Positions 23,828 to 32,833 of a stretch of 38,362 bases of DNA are shown here, piece by piece. The translations under genes were made by a program, and so were the position numbers. Numbering within the stretch: position 1 is the first letter of the stretch; each line of letters starts with the position of its first letter. The notes under the pieces are model-generated. The model did no database searches, was not told the DNA's origin, and saw only the letters and a list, made by a program, of their open reading frames with translations. This DNA is from an uncultured Clostridia bacterium (lineage in GTDB: Bacteria > Bacillota_A > Clostridia > TANB77 > CAG-508): assembly GCA_944388685.1 (NCBI GenBank), contig CALXJS010000008.1, positions 1-38,362 on the forward strand, read 5' to 3'.

Positions 23828-24998
23828 ACAAAATTTTATCTGCCATTTCTTCCATTTGTTTGATATTTTCATCACTCATTGTTGATTTTATCGTTATTAA
23901 TGGTTCAATAATATTTATATCTTTCATTTCTTGTAATACATTTTTCATACATTTTCCAGCTGAAGGTGCCCATGAACCATTTTCTATAATACCTACGGTT
24001 CTATTTTGATAATTTCTTTCTTTTAATCTGTCTAAAAATTGCTTCATAGGTGGGAATACCCCTGCATTATAACTAGATGACGCAACAATTAAATGAGAGT
24101 ATCTGAAAGCATCTTCTACTGCTTCTGCCCAATCTTCTTTTGTTAAATCTCCTAATACAACCTTTTTTGCTCCCTTTTCCTTTAAAATTTCTGCCAATTT
24201 TTCTGCTGATTTTAATGTATTTCCATAAATAGAACTACATGCTATATAGATTCCCTCTTCTTCTGGTTTATAACTACTCCATGTATTATATTTATCAATA
24301 TAATATCCTAAATTTTCTTTTAAAATTGGTCCATGTAAAGGACAAATCATTTGAATGTCTAAGTTTGCTGCTTTTTTTAATAAAGCTTGTACTTGCATTC
24401 CATATTTTCCAACGATTCCAAAATAATATCTTCTTGCTTCACAGTCCCAATCTTCTTCTGGCTCTATGGCACCAAATTTTCCAAATCCATCTGCTGAAAA
24501 TAGGATTTTTTCTGTTTGCTCATATGTTACCATAACCTCTGGCCAATGTACCATTGGTGCCATGAAGAATTGTAATTTATGGTTTCCAATGTCTAATACA
24601 TCACCTTCCATAACAACAAATTTACGATTAGAGAAATCGATTTCTTTAAAGAAATTGGCTAGCATATTAAAGGTTATTTGATTCCCTACAATTTTCATTT
24701 CTGGATATCTTTTTGCAAGTATCCCTATGTTATAGGCATGGTCTGGCTCCATATGAGAAACAATTAAATAATCTGGTTTTTCACCTTCTAATGCTTTTTC
24801 TAAGTTTTCTATCCATTTGTCTGTTAATTTTTCATCAATCGTATCTAATACCACATTTTTCTTATCTTTTATTACATAAGAATTATAACTCATTCCATTT
24901 TCTAATACATATTGATTTTCAAATATTTTAATATTTTTATCACTTGCACCTATATGAATAATATCTTTTGAAATTGTCATATCACTTTTTATTTTCAT
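23826..24998 (-). CDS. Flavodiiron protein (FprA, A-type flavoprotein)
   Basis: Flavodiiron proteins reduce O2 to water or NO to N2O and protect anaerobes. The protein has an N-terminal metallo-beta-lactamase-like di-iron domain with the HMEPDH motif (about residues 82-87 of the 390-aa form), MVHWPEVM and the later CPLHGPIL ligand. A C-terminal flavodoxin domain starts near IYIACSSIYGNTLKSAE. No rubredoxin domain is fused. The start at 24998 is chosen because AAAGGA is too close to the upstream ATG at 25010. The leader (CCTTAAGAAAGGAATGAG) is identical to that of the response regulator at 36059. It is 52 nt downstream of the gene ending at 25050 and may be cotranscribed. Confidence 0.93.
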   Translation of the reverse strand: MKIKSDMTISKDIIHIGASDKNIKIFENQYVLENGMSYNSYVIKDKKNVVLDTIDEKLTDKWIENLEKALEGEKPDYLIVSHMEPDHAYNIGILAKRYPEMKIVGNQITFNMLANFFKEIDFSNRKFVVMEGDVLDIGNHKLQFFMAPMVHWPEVMVTYEQTEKILFSADGFGKFGAIEPEEDWDCEARRYYFGIVGKYGMQVQALLKKAANLDIQMICPLHGPILKENLGYYIDKYNTWSSYKPEEEGIYIACSSIYGNTLKSAEKLAEILKEKGAKKVVLGDLTKEDWAEAVEDAFRYSHLIVASSSYNAGVFPPMKQFLDRLKERNYQNRTVGIIENGSWAPSAGKCMKNVLQEMKDINIIEPLITIKSTMSDENIKQMEEMADKIL

Positions 24999-25049
24999 TT
25001 TTATACTCATTCCTTTCTTAAGGTTTTCATAACGATTGTATTCTATCTA

Positions 25050-26768
25050 TTATTCATTATTTTGTGTAATTGTTATGCTTGTTATTCTTCCTTCGCCATT
25101 ATATTGCATTTCTACATTGTAAGTAGATGCTGTATTTATGCTTTCTGCTGGTACTTCAGTCGTATCTTTTGTAATCGTAACATCTCCCGTAACTTCTACC
25201 TTTTGATTATCTTCTGTTGCACTCATATTATTAGATACGACTGTTTGCAACATTGCTCTTACGCTTGTTCCACTTTGTTCTCCTTCATATTGCATAAATT
25301 TACTATTAAATGCTGCAATTTCTGTTTCAGATATAGTACCTGAACTTTCATCAATAGCCTCTGATGCTTGATTATATATTAATGTATTTAATGAAACCAA
25401 TGGGAAAGTATACATAATTGGATTTCCATATTCACTAAACCCAATCTCCTCCATTTGCATGTCATTTACTTCTATAATTCTTTCAATCATTGATGCTAAT
25501 AATGTCATAATTTGATCACTATCATATTCATTTAATATTTGTACTTCATCTTCTGCATAATCTGTAATATTAATATCTTCTTTAAATGTATCTGTACAGT
25601 TTAAAGTTTGAACTAGATTTTGTTCTTCCCCATCTATTGTTCCAGTCATTCCGAATTGATACGTTTCATTAACACTTGATAATTGTTCTAATCCTTGATA
25701 ACTTGCAGATGCGAAATAGGTTAGCGTATCTGTTGATTCTGTATCACTAACTTTTAGTTCAAAATTATAGTTCACTGTACCATCACTATTAGACTTTTCT
25801 ATTTTAAATTGATTTTCGGCTATATTAACAGAAATACCTGTTAATCTTTCATTTATTTGAGAAACTGTAATAGAAGATGTTCCTTCTGCCACTTCTTGTG
25901 TATTTAATGTATCTATATATTCTTGTACCATAGTTTCTAATGATACTTCCTCTGTATCATCTGTATTTGCCATGTTTATATATAGTCCAAAAACATTCTC
26001 TATTTTAGGTAATAATACCGTATCATTTTTTAATGCCTCTAAAAGTGCAATTACTAATTCTTTTAATTCTTGATTAGTGATTTCTACATAATAATTAACT
26101 TGACCATTTTCTTCACTTCTACCAAATTCCTTTTCTTTTATTTTGTCCTCTATGATTGGTAAATATGTATTTCTTATTTGTTCTCTTTCTTCTTCTGTCA
26201 TATTTAAAATTTCATTAATATTATTATCTTCAAAAAAGTTTATTGTATCTGGAAAATTTTCTGTAGTATCCATTCCAAATTTTTCTGCCATTTCTTTTAA
26301 ATTACTATTTTCTATTCCTATATATTTACCAGATATATAATCTGTTTGTAACCCTAGTGTTTCATTTGCATATTTATATTTTATTGGAAAATTAACACTA
26401 TCTGAATAATTGATAGTTATATTTTGTTCATTCTTTCTGTTTGTATTATCTATTTGTCCTGAATATTCTATATTAAAATCATTGATAACCTGTAATGCCT
26501 CTTCTTCCATTCCACTTATATCAATATCTAAATCCAATTTTCCACTATCTTCATATTTTGATGTTTTCTTCTTTTCAAAATATGCAGGTAATTGACTGTC
26601 TACAAATCCATCTTTCATGTCTATTACTTGTACCAAATATTTAAAAAATAATTGTTCATTTGTTTTCAACAAATCAGTTGAAAAATACAAATATGCAAAT
26701 ACACCTCCTAAAACTATGATTAGAATCACTAAAATTATTATTAGTCTACTAATTACTTTTGTTTTCAT
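25050..26768 (-). CDS. Large anchored extracytoplasmic protein, unrecognised
   Basis: A 572-aa protein with one N-terminal transmembrane helix (about residues 8-29) and a large, very acidic extracellular part. It has many Glu/Asp, Asn and Thr, and long predicted helices such as NMTEEEREQIRNTYLPIIEDKIKE. No Cys-lipobox is seen, so it is anchored by the helix rather than as a lipoprotein. I do not recognise a family; similar anchored proteins of unknown function are common in gut Clostridia. AAAGGAGG precedes the ATG. It precedes the flavodiiron gene in the same direction and has its own promoter. Confidence 0.8.
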   Translation of the reverse strand: MKTKVISRLIIILVILIIVLGGVFAYLYFSTDLLKTNEQLFFKYLVQVIDMKDGFVDSQLPAYFEKKKTSKYEDSGKLDLDIDISGMEEEALQVINDFNIEYSGQIDNTNRKNEQNITINYSDSVNFPIKYKYANETLGLQTDYISGKYIGIENSNLKEMAEKFGMDTTENFPDTINFFEDNNINEILNMTEEEREQIRNTYLPIIEDKIKEKEFGRSEENGQVNYYVEITNQELKELVIALLEALKNDTVLLPKIENVFGLYINMANTDDTEEVSLETMVQEYIDTLNTQEVAEGTSSITVSQINERLTGISVNIAENQFKIEKSNSDGTVNYNFELKVSDTESTDTLTYFASASYQGLEQLSSVNETYQFGMTGTIDGEEQNLVQTLNCTDTFKEDINITDYAEDEVQILNEYDSDQIMTLLASMIERIIEVNDMQMEEIGFSEYGNPIMYTFPLVSLNTLIYNQASEAIDESSGTISETEIAAFNSKFMQYEGEQSGTSVRAMLQTVVSNNMSATEDNQKVEVTGDVTITKDTTEVPAESINTASTYNVEMQYNGEGRITSITITQNNE

Positions 26769-26802
26769 TCGTTTTCTTCCTCCTTTTAAATTACTTTTCT
26801 AG

Positions 26803-26831
26803 ATTTTATCATACTTCATAATTTTTGTACA
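26803..26831 (-). promoter_or_regulatory. Promoter of the 572-aa gene
   Basis: Minus strand -35 TGTACA (26831-26826), 17-nt spacer, -10 TAAAAT (26808-26803) with extended TG. The -35 is imperfect. Confidence 0.55.
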
Positions 26832-26871
26832 CATATCTATTCAATTTTCTCTATTGATTTTCTTTTAATAG

Positions 26872-26915
26872 AAAAAAAGCATGCATCTGTAACCTTTTAG
26901 ATTGCTATGCATACT
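26872..26915 (-). terminator. Terminator of the MarR-ABC operon
   Basis: Minus strand stem AGTATGCAT/ATGCATGCT (one G-U) with extra AATCT/AGAT pairing, then seven T. Confidence 0.8.
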
Positions 26916-26936
26916 TTTCTATTTATAATTTTATTC

Positions 26937-26994
26937 AAAATATCCCATTGGGAAAACATACCCCATGTACTGAACGCAAAAATTGAACATTTTA
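26937..26994. repeat. Two palindromic units overlapping the second ABC gene stop
   Basis: ATGTACTGAACGC...TTGAACAT (26965-26990) matches the unit at 14838-14869 and reaches the stop at 26992-26994. Before it, 26937-26966 holds CCCATTGGG followed by AACATACCCCAT. Confidence 0.5.
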
Positions 26995-28854
26995 ATCAAT
27001 TTCAATTGCACCAGTATATAAGCCATAATATGTTCCTTTTTGCGCAATTAGTTCATTATGATTTCCTCTTTCAATAATTCTTCCATGGTCTAAAACCATA
27101 ATTAAATCAGAGTTTTTGATGGTTGAAAGTCTATGAGCAATAACAAATACTGTTCTTCCTTTCATTAATTTATCCATTCCTTCTTGAACAATCTTTTCTG
27201 TTCTAGTATCAATACTTGATGTTGCTTCATCTAAGATTAATACTGGTGGATTATTTAATGCTGCTCTTGCAATAGACAATAATTGTCTTTGTCCCTGTGA
27301 TAACCCTTCTCCATTACCGGTTATCATGGTATCATATCCATGTGGTAAATGTTTAATAAATTTGTCTGCATTTGAAAGTTTTGCAGCTGCTTCGACTTCT
27401 TCATCTGTTGCGTCTAGTTTTCCATAACGGATATTCTCTCTGATGGTTCCTGTAAACAAACTGGTATCTTGTAATACCATTCCTAATGATCTTCTTAAGT
27501 CATCTTTCTTAATTTTTCTAATATTAATTCTGTCATAACGAATTTTTCCATCTTGGATATCATAAAATCTGTTGATTAGATTTGTAATGGTTGTTTTTCC
27601 TGCTCCTGTTGCTCCAACAAATGACACTTTTTGTCCTTCCTTAGCCATAAGACTAATATCATGCAAAATTCGTTTCTTTGGTTCATATCCAAATTGTACA
27701 TTTTCAAATTCTACTTGACCACGAAGTCTTGTATAAGTAATTCTTCCATCTTTATGTGGATGTTTCCATGCCCACATTCCTGTTCTTTCTTCAGATTCTA
27801 CAATTTTTCCATTTTCCATTTTTGCATTAACTAATGTAACGTATCCTTCATCAACTTCCTCTTCTTGATCTATTAAGTCAAAGATTCTTTCTGCACCAGC
27901 TAATGCCATAATAATAGAGTTCATTTGTTGAGAAACTTGACTTAATGGGTTTGTAAATGCTTTTACATATTGTAGAAAGGCTGCAATACTTCCAATGGTT
28001 AGGATTCCATTAACTGATAAGATACCACCAATAACAGCAACTAATACATATCCTAAGTTTCCAATATTGGCAATACATGGCATTAAAATATTCGCATACA
28101 TATTGGCTTTTGTCATACTATCACATAATTGTTCATTTAATTCATCAAATCTTGCTTTGGAATCTTCCTCATAATTGAATACTTTAACAACTTTTTGTCC
28201 TTCCATCATTTCTTCTATGTAACCATTGACTTTTCCAATGTCTTCTTGTTGTTTTACGAAAAATCTTGAACTGTTTCCACCTAAATATCTTGATACAAAT
28301 ATCATCAATATAACCATAGCTAATACAACTAATGTTAAATAAATATTTGTTGCAAGCATAGCAATTAATACAGCTACCATAGAAACACAAGCTGAAAATA
28401 CTTGAGGAATACTTTGGCTAAGCATTTGTCTTAAGGTATCAACATCATTTGTATAGGTACTCATGATATCTCCATGGGTTCTACTATCAAAATATCGAAT
28501 TGGTAATTTTTGCATATGGTTAAACATTTGCCCACGAATTTTGTTTAAAACACCTTGTGATATATTAACCATTAATCGGTTATATGTAAATGTAGCAATA
28601 ACTCCAGCTAAGTACACAATTGCCATCATCATAATCACATTTAATAGGCCTGAATAGTCTGGAGACTGACTTCCTAAAAGTGGTGTGATAAAGTCATCAA
28701 TTAGGTATTTAATAAATTGTGTACCTATAACACCAACTAAAGCACTAATAATAATACTTACTAAAACAACTGCTAGTTGTAATTTATATCCTTCTGTTAC
28801 ATATTTTAATAATCTTTTAATTGTTTTCCTTTTCTTGCCCTTTACTTTCTGCAT
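26992..28854 (-). CDS. ABC exporter half-transporter, subunit 2 (catalytic Walker B)
   Basis: A 620-aa type IV ABC exporter half with six transmembrane helices in about the first 310 residues and a C-terminal nucleotide-binding domain. It has Walker A GATGAGKT (414-421), Walker B ending in the catalytic Glu543 (LILDEATSS), and an H-loop His574. The signature is LSQGQ (518-522) instead of LSGGQ. Together with the degenerate partner at 28817 this is the asymmetric pattern of heterodimeric multidrug exporters (BmrCD, TM287/288 type). A ~40-residue insertion just before the nucleotide-binding domain (about 336-375) is notable. It overlaps the upstream gene by 38 nt, so the two are coupled. Confidence 0.92.
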   Translation of the reverse strand: MQKVKGKKRKTIKRLLKYVTEGYKLQLAVVLVSIIISALVGVIGTQFIKYLIDDFITPLLGSQSPDYSGLLNVIMMMAIVYLAGVIATFTYNRLMVNISQGVLNKIRGQMFNHMQKLPIRYFDSRTHGDIMSTYTNDVDTLRQMLSQSIPQVFSACVSMVAVLIAMLATNIYLTLVVLAMVILMIFVSRYLGGNSSRFFVKQQEDIGKVNGYIEEMMEGQKVVKVFNYEEDSKARFDELNEQLCDSMTKANMYANILMPCIANIGNLGYVLVAVIGGILSVNGILTIGSIAAFLQYVKAFTNPLSQVSQQMNSIIMALAGAERIFDLIDQEEEVDEGYVTLVNAKMENGKIVESEERTGMWAWKHPHKDGRITYTRLRGQVEFENVQFGYEPKKRILHDISLMAKEGQKVSFVGATGAGKTTITNLINRFYDIQDGKIRYDRINIRKIKKDDLRRSLGMVLQDTSLFTGTIRENIRYGKLDATDEEVEAAAKLSNADKFIKHLPHGYDTMITGNGEGLSQGQRQLLSIARAALNNPPVLILDEATSSIDTRTEKIVQEGMDKLMKGRTVFVIAHRLSTIKNSDLIMVLDHGRIIERGNHNELIAQKGTYYGLYTGAIEID

Positions 28855-30586
28855 CTTCGTCTCCTCCTTTCATCTGTGATTCATATACTTCTCTATATAT
28901 TTCGTTTGTTTTTAGTAATTCTTCTGATGTACCAATTCCATCAATTTTACCTTCATTCAATACGATAATTTTGTCTGCATCTTCTACTGAAGAAACTCTT
29001 TGTGCAATAATAATTTTTGTTGTATTTGGAATTTCTTCTCTAAATGCTTTACGAATTAAAGCATCTGTTTTTGTATCAACCGCACTTGTTGAATCATCTA
29101 GAATTAATATTTTTGGTTTCTTTAGCATTGCTCTTGCAATACAAATTCTTTGTTTTTGTCCTCCTGAAACATTTGTACCACCTTGATCTAGTACTGTTTC
29201 ATATTTGCTTGGAAATTCTTTAATAAATCCATCTGCTTGTGCTAATTTACATGCTTCTTCCAATTCTTCTTGATCGGCTTCTTTATCTCCCCATCTTAAG
29301 TTTTCTGCAATTGTTCCAGAGAATAAGACATTTTTTTGTAATACCATAGCAACGGCATCTCTTAAAGCATGTATTTCATAGTCTTTAACATCAACGCCTC
29401 CTACTTTGATACTTCCTTTTGTAACATCATATAATCTTGGGATTAATTGTACAAGTGTTGACTTTGAACTTCCTGTTCCACCAATAATTCCAATCGTTTC
29501 TCCTGCTTTAATATCTAAATTAATATTTTCCAGTGCAAATTTGTCATCTTTCTGCTCATCACTGTATTGGAAACTGACATTTTCAAATTTGATAGAACCG
29601 TCTTTTACTTCTGTTACTGGATTTTCTTTATCTTTTATAGTTGGCTCTTCATCAATAACTTCAATAATTCTTTCTGCTGATGATTGTGCCATAATAATCA
29701 TAACAAATACAAATGATAACATCATTAAGCTTGCAAGGATTTGCCATGCATATGTAATAATACTTGATAATTGTCCTGTTTGCATTTCTCCACCAACAAT
29801 TAATTGTGTACCAATCCATGAAATTAATAAAATACAAGTATAAATCGTAAATTGCATAACTGGTCCATTAAATGCAACAATTTTTTCTGCTTTTTTGAAG
29901 TTTGCATATACTTCATCATTAACTTCTTTAAATTTCTTTTCTTCAAAAGATTCTCTAACATATGCTTTTACAACTCTTATAGCAGATACATTTTCTTGAA
30001 CCACTCTGTTTAATTTATCATATTTTTTAAATACTCTTTCAAAGTTAGGATGTGCCTTTATCGCTATATAGAATAGAATAGCACCTAAAACAGGGATTGC
30101 TACAAAGAAAACTGCTGATAATTTCATACTAATAGACATTACCATTAGTAAAGCAAATATCATCATAATTGGGCCTCTAACCAAAATTCTAATAATCATT
30201 TGAAAAGCCATTTGCACATTTGTAACATCTGTTGTCATACGAGTAACCAAACTGGATGTTGAAAACTTATCAATATTTTCAAATGAATAATCTTGAATTT
30301 TATGAAACATTGCTTTTCTTAAATTTTTAGCATATCCAGCAGACGCTTTAGCTGCAAACCTTCCTGATAACATTCCAAAGGTTAACGACAATATGGCTGA
30401 AACAATTAATAAAGCACCCATTTCTAGAATATAATGGACATCTCCATTTTGAATTCCTACGTCAATAATTTTTGCCATCAATAATGGAATAATTACTTCC
30501 ATAACAACTTCCAAAATAACAAAAATAGGTGTTAATATAGAATCTTTTTTATACTCTTTAATATAACTTGCTAATTTTTTTAACAT
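28817..30586 (-). CDS. ABC exporter half-transporter, subunit 1 (degenerate ATP site)
   Basis: A 589-aa ABC exporter half with six transmembrane helices and a nucleotide-binding domain. Its site is degenerate: Walker A is GGTGSSKST (369-377), the Walker B catalytic Glu is Asp498 (LDDSTS), and the H-loop His is Gln529 (IAQR). The signature VSGGQ (473-477) is canonical and would complete the partner's site. Start 30586 has AAAGGAG at good spacing. An ATG at 30676 is also in frame with its own AGAGGA and would add 30 residues encoded partly by a palindromic repeat. It follows marR and precedes its partner; the exported substrate is unknown, probably a drug or other toxic compound. Confidence 0.92.
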   Translation of the reverse strand: MLKKLASYIKEYKKDSILTPIFVILEVVMEVIIPLLMAKIIDVGIQNGDVHYILEMGALLIVSAILSLTFGMLSGRFAAKASAGYAKNLRKAMFHKIQDYSFENIDKFSTSSLVTRMTTDVTNVQMAFQMIIRILVRGPIMMIFALLMVMSISMKLSAVFFVAIPVLGAILFYIAIKAHPNFERVFKKYDKLNRVVQENVSAIRVVKAYVRESFEEKKFKEVNDEVYANFKKAEKIVAFNGPVMQFTIYTCILLISWIGTQLIVGGEMQTGQLSSIITYAWQILASLMMLSFVFVMIIMAQSSAERIIEVIDEEPTIKDKENPVTEVKDGSIKFENVSFQYSDEQKDDKFALENINLDIKAGETIGIIGGTGSSKSTLVQLIPRLYDVTKGSIKVGGVDVKDYEIHALRDAVAMVLQKNVLFSGTIAENLRWGDKEADQEELEEACKLAQADGFIKEFPSKYETVLDQGGTNVSGGQKQRICIARAMLKKPKILILDDSTSAVDTKTDALIRKAFREEIPNTTKIIIAQRVSSVEDADKIIVLNEGKIDGIGTSEELLKTNEIYREVYESQMKGGDEDAESKGQEKENN

Positions 30587-30617
30587 ATCTCTTCTCCTTT
30601 CTTTATTGTCACCAATG

Positions 30618-30645
30618 TTGCCAATGGGGACGGGTATTTTGGCAA
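30618..30645 (+). repeat. GGGGACG-type palindromic unit between marR and the ABC gene
   Basis: A 28-nt unit with ends TTGCCAA/TTGGCAA and ATGGGGACGGG in the centre. It is compatible in reading frame with the ABC gene. Confidence 0.8.
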
Positions 30646-30746
30646 CTCTCAAAAATGCTAGTTTTTCTTTTGTCATTTTTGTATCCTCTTACTAGGTTTT
30701 TATTATTCGTTTTTATTTGATAAACCATTTCATATTTTTCATAATA

Positions 30747-31187
30747 TCATTTTACATCAAGCTTATATAAATTTTTTGATGCTTTTTTTAATAGGCTTAG
30801 AAACATTTCTTGTTCTTCTTTTGACATTTCTTTTACAATATTCTTTTCTGTTACATTTATTTGTTTTTCTGCAATTTTTTCTATTTCTAATGCTTTTGGG
30901 GTTAAAACAATACTTTTTAATCGACAGTCTTCTTCTTTAGCCTTCCTCATAATAAGTCCATTTGCTTCCATCAACTGAATAATTCCAGCAACTGTTGCTT
31001 TCCTCATGTCAAATTCTTCTTCTATATCTTTAGCAAATACTTCTCCTTGTTTCGATTTTCTATAAATATATCCTATGACCATAGATTGTACCCCTGTAAC
31101 ACTATATTTACTTAATGTTTCATCCATATTTCTTTTTAATTGTCTTGAAACGATTTGAATGTATTTTCCTATTTCATTTTTCCCCAT
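30747..31187 (-). CDS. MarR-family transcriptional regulator
   Basis: A 146-aa winged-helix repressor of the MarR family. The DNA-binding region is around residues 50-95 (FAKDIEEEFDMRKATVAGIIQLMEANGLIMRKAKEEDCRL) with the wing DCRLKSIVLT. The N- and C-terminal helices form the dimer interface. It heads a three-gene operon with the heterodimeric ABC exporter. A TAGTT...AACTA palindrome at the promoter (31202-31219) is its likely binding site, so it probably represses its own operon until a ligand binds. AGAGGTG precedes the ATG. Confidence 0.93.
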   Translation of the reverse strand: MGKNEIGKYIQIVSRQLKRNMDETLSKYSVTGVQSMVIGYIYRKSKQGEVFAKDIEEEFDMRKATVAGIIQLMEANGLIMRKAKEEDCRLKSIVLTPKALEIEKIAEKQINVTEKNIVKEMSKEEQEMFLSLLKKASKNLYKLDVK

Positions 31188-31201
31188 ATCAACACCTCTT
31201 T

Positions 31202-31247
31202 TAGTTCGTTGCCTAACTATTTTAATACGCTATTTTTTATTTGTCAA
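31202..31247 (-). promoter_or_regulatory. marR-ABC operon promoter and operator
   Basis: Minus strand -35 TTGACA (31247-31242), 17-nt spacer, -10 TAAAAT (31224-31219). Immediately downstream lies TAGTTAGGCAACGAACTA (31219-31202), a near-perfect palindrome of the AGTTAGGCAAC type seen at MarR sites. Confidence 0.85.
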
Positions 31248-31261
31248 GTGTTTTTTTCGCG

Positions 31262-31287
31262 AAAAAAGCCGGGGGCAGAACGCCCCC
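31262..31287 (-). terminator. Terminator of the 120-aa gene
   Basis: Minus strand stem GGGGGC/GCCCCC with a 5-nt loop, GGC, then TTTTTT. Confidence 0.88.
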
Positions 31288-31300
31288 TTGGTTGTAGTAT

Positions 31301-31663
31301 TTAGTTGAGTTCCGCCGAAATCAGTTTTACAAACACGGATCCCGCAAAATCTATTGACTTTTGATCATTACCTAAAACGTGGAATGAGTAACTTTTTACT
31401 GATGGAATGGTAAACCACACCTCAGCTTTACCTCTATTGGTAAAACCAAATTTACTCATTCTAAATCTTTTTGATATTTCATGACTTTCTAAAAACTTGT
31501 CATCTTTAGGGAGTAAGGCCATTATATAGCCTCCTGCGAACCCTACTTCCTCCTTTAATGACCCAAAGGTAAAATCAAATTTAATTTGCTCTTCCTTTGG
31601 AATCTCATAAGTTAATTGCGTCCCCCGTTCGTCTGTAAAACATATCTTGCTTAGTTTAATCAT
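31301..31663 (-). CDS. Unrecognised 120-aa protein
   Basis: A small soluble protein with beta-strand-like alternation (KFDFTFGS, KAEVWFTIPSVKSYSFHVL) and no membrane segment or known motif. GC content is visibly above its surroundings and it ends with a strong GC-rich terminator. That pattern is shared with the 360-aa gene at 19215, so both may be acquired genes. AAAGGAG precedes the ATG. It lies between the MarR operon and a tyrosine recombinase, possibly as cargo of a small integrated element; this link is only by position. Confidence 0.75.
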   Translation of the reverse strand: MIKLSKICFTDERGTQLTYEIPKEEQIKFDFTFGSLKEEVGFAGGYIMALLPKDDKFLESHEISKRFRMSKFGFTNRGKAEVWFTIPSVKSYSFHVLGNDQKSIDFAGSVFVKLISAELN

Positions 31664-31795
31664 TTTTTACTCCTTTCTACTAAAAAAAATATTTTTATAT
31701 ATACTACACCTTAATTATACCACAAAAATTAAATTTTTTCCAGTTTTATATTATGTAAAATTGATATATGATGTAAAATATTTCTTTTATCTTAG

Positions 31796-32729
31796 TTACA
31801 GTTTCTCCAGAAATTTCTTTTTCATCTCATAAGAAGAATGTACATAACGATTTAAGGTAACATCTACACTCGCATGACCTAAAATTTCACTGAGTGATTT
31901 TATATCCATACCAACTTTAATACAATTGGTTGCAAAGGTATGTCTCAAAACATGAAAATTGTATTCTTTTACTTTACTAGCTTTTAAAATTCTTTTAAAC
32001 ATGTTTTGATAACTTCTAGGCTCAATATATTGTTCTTTCGACCCCGTCAAAAAAAAAAACTTCTGCATCCTGTTTCTTATGCAAATCTTTTAATATGTGA
32101 TAAATCTTATCTGACATTGGTATAGCCCTTATAGAAGATTCTGTTTTACTACTATCAATAATAATCTCTGTTTTCTTTTCCACTGTATATACCCTTTGCA
32201 ATGTTTTCTTTATATTTATTAATTTTTTTTCTAAATCAATGTTTTCCCACTTTAAAGCACAAATTTCTCCTATTCTCAAACCTGTATTTAGACAAAGTAG
32301 TATGCCCAAACTTTTTAAACTATTTTCTTTTAAACAATATTTTTCTAATTTATTAACTTCCTTTTTGGATAATACACTAATTTCTTTCACACGAACTTTA
32401 GGTGATATAATCAAATCCAAATGTATGTTCATGCTATACTTTTGATTAGCATATTTTAAAATTGATTTCAATACATTCAATATTTCTTTTACTGATTTTG
32501 GGGATAATTCTTTTGTTAAATCATTTGTCATTTGATTATAATCGTATTTTTCCAAGTCTTTCTTTCTTAATTTTCCAATTCTTTCTTTTAAATATTTATC
32601 TATGCAATACGCATATTTATAATATGTAGATTGTTTGATTGTATTTCTTTTTAGTTCTAACCATTCTACTGAAAATTCTTCAAATCGAATGGTATTGCTT
32701 CTACTTCTTATTTTATCTAATATCCACAT
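31796..32729 (-). pseudogene. Tyrosine recombinase (integrase) split by a frameshift in an 11-base homopolymer
   Basis: Two overlapping frames together make a complete phage-type integrase. The first (32729 to 32022) has the SAM-like core-binding domain, Arg in GLRIGEIC and Lys in the KTESSIRAIP region. The second (to 31796) has HVLRHTFAT, LGHASVDVTLNRYVH and the catalytic Tyr. The switch is at a run of 11 A (T on the coding strand) at 32049-32059; losing one base would restore the frame. It may be a pseudogene, a phase-variable gene, corrected by slippage, or a sequencing error. The true fate cannot be decided here. The 385-bp palindrome lies directly upstream. No att sites were found. Confidence 0.88.
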
Positions 32730-32833
32730 ATTTCCTCCCTTCCTATCCCATAGTAAACTATATCACTTTTTTACCTTTTTTATCAATCTAACAGTTGGTT
32801 ATACTTTCTTTTATAGAAATAATCATATTATTA

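Noticed and set aside
30586..30676. 30-residue N-terminal extension of the first ABC subunit
   Set aside because: The extension is encoded largely by a palindromic repeat unit; the start at 30586 has a better ribosome site and gives the usual N-terminus. The upstream ATG cannot be fully excluded.
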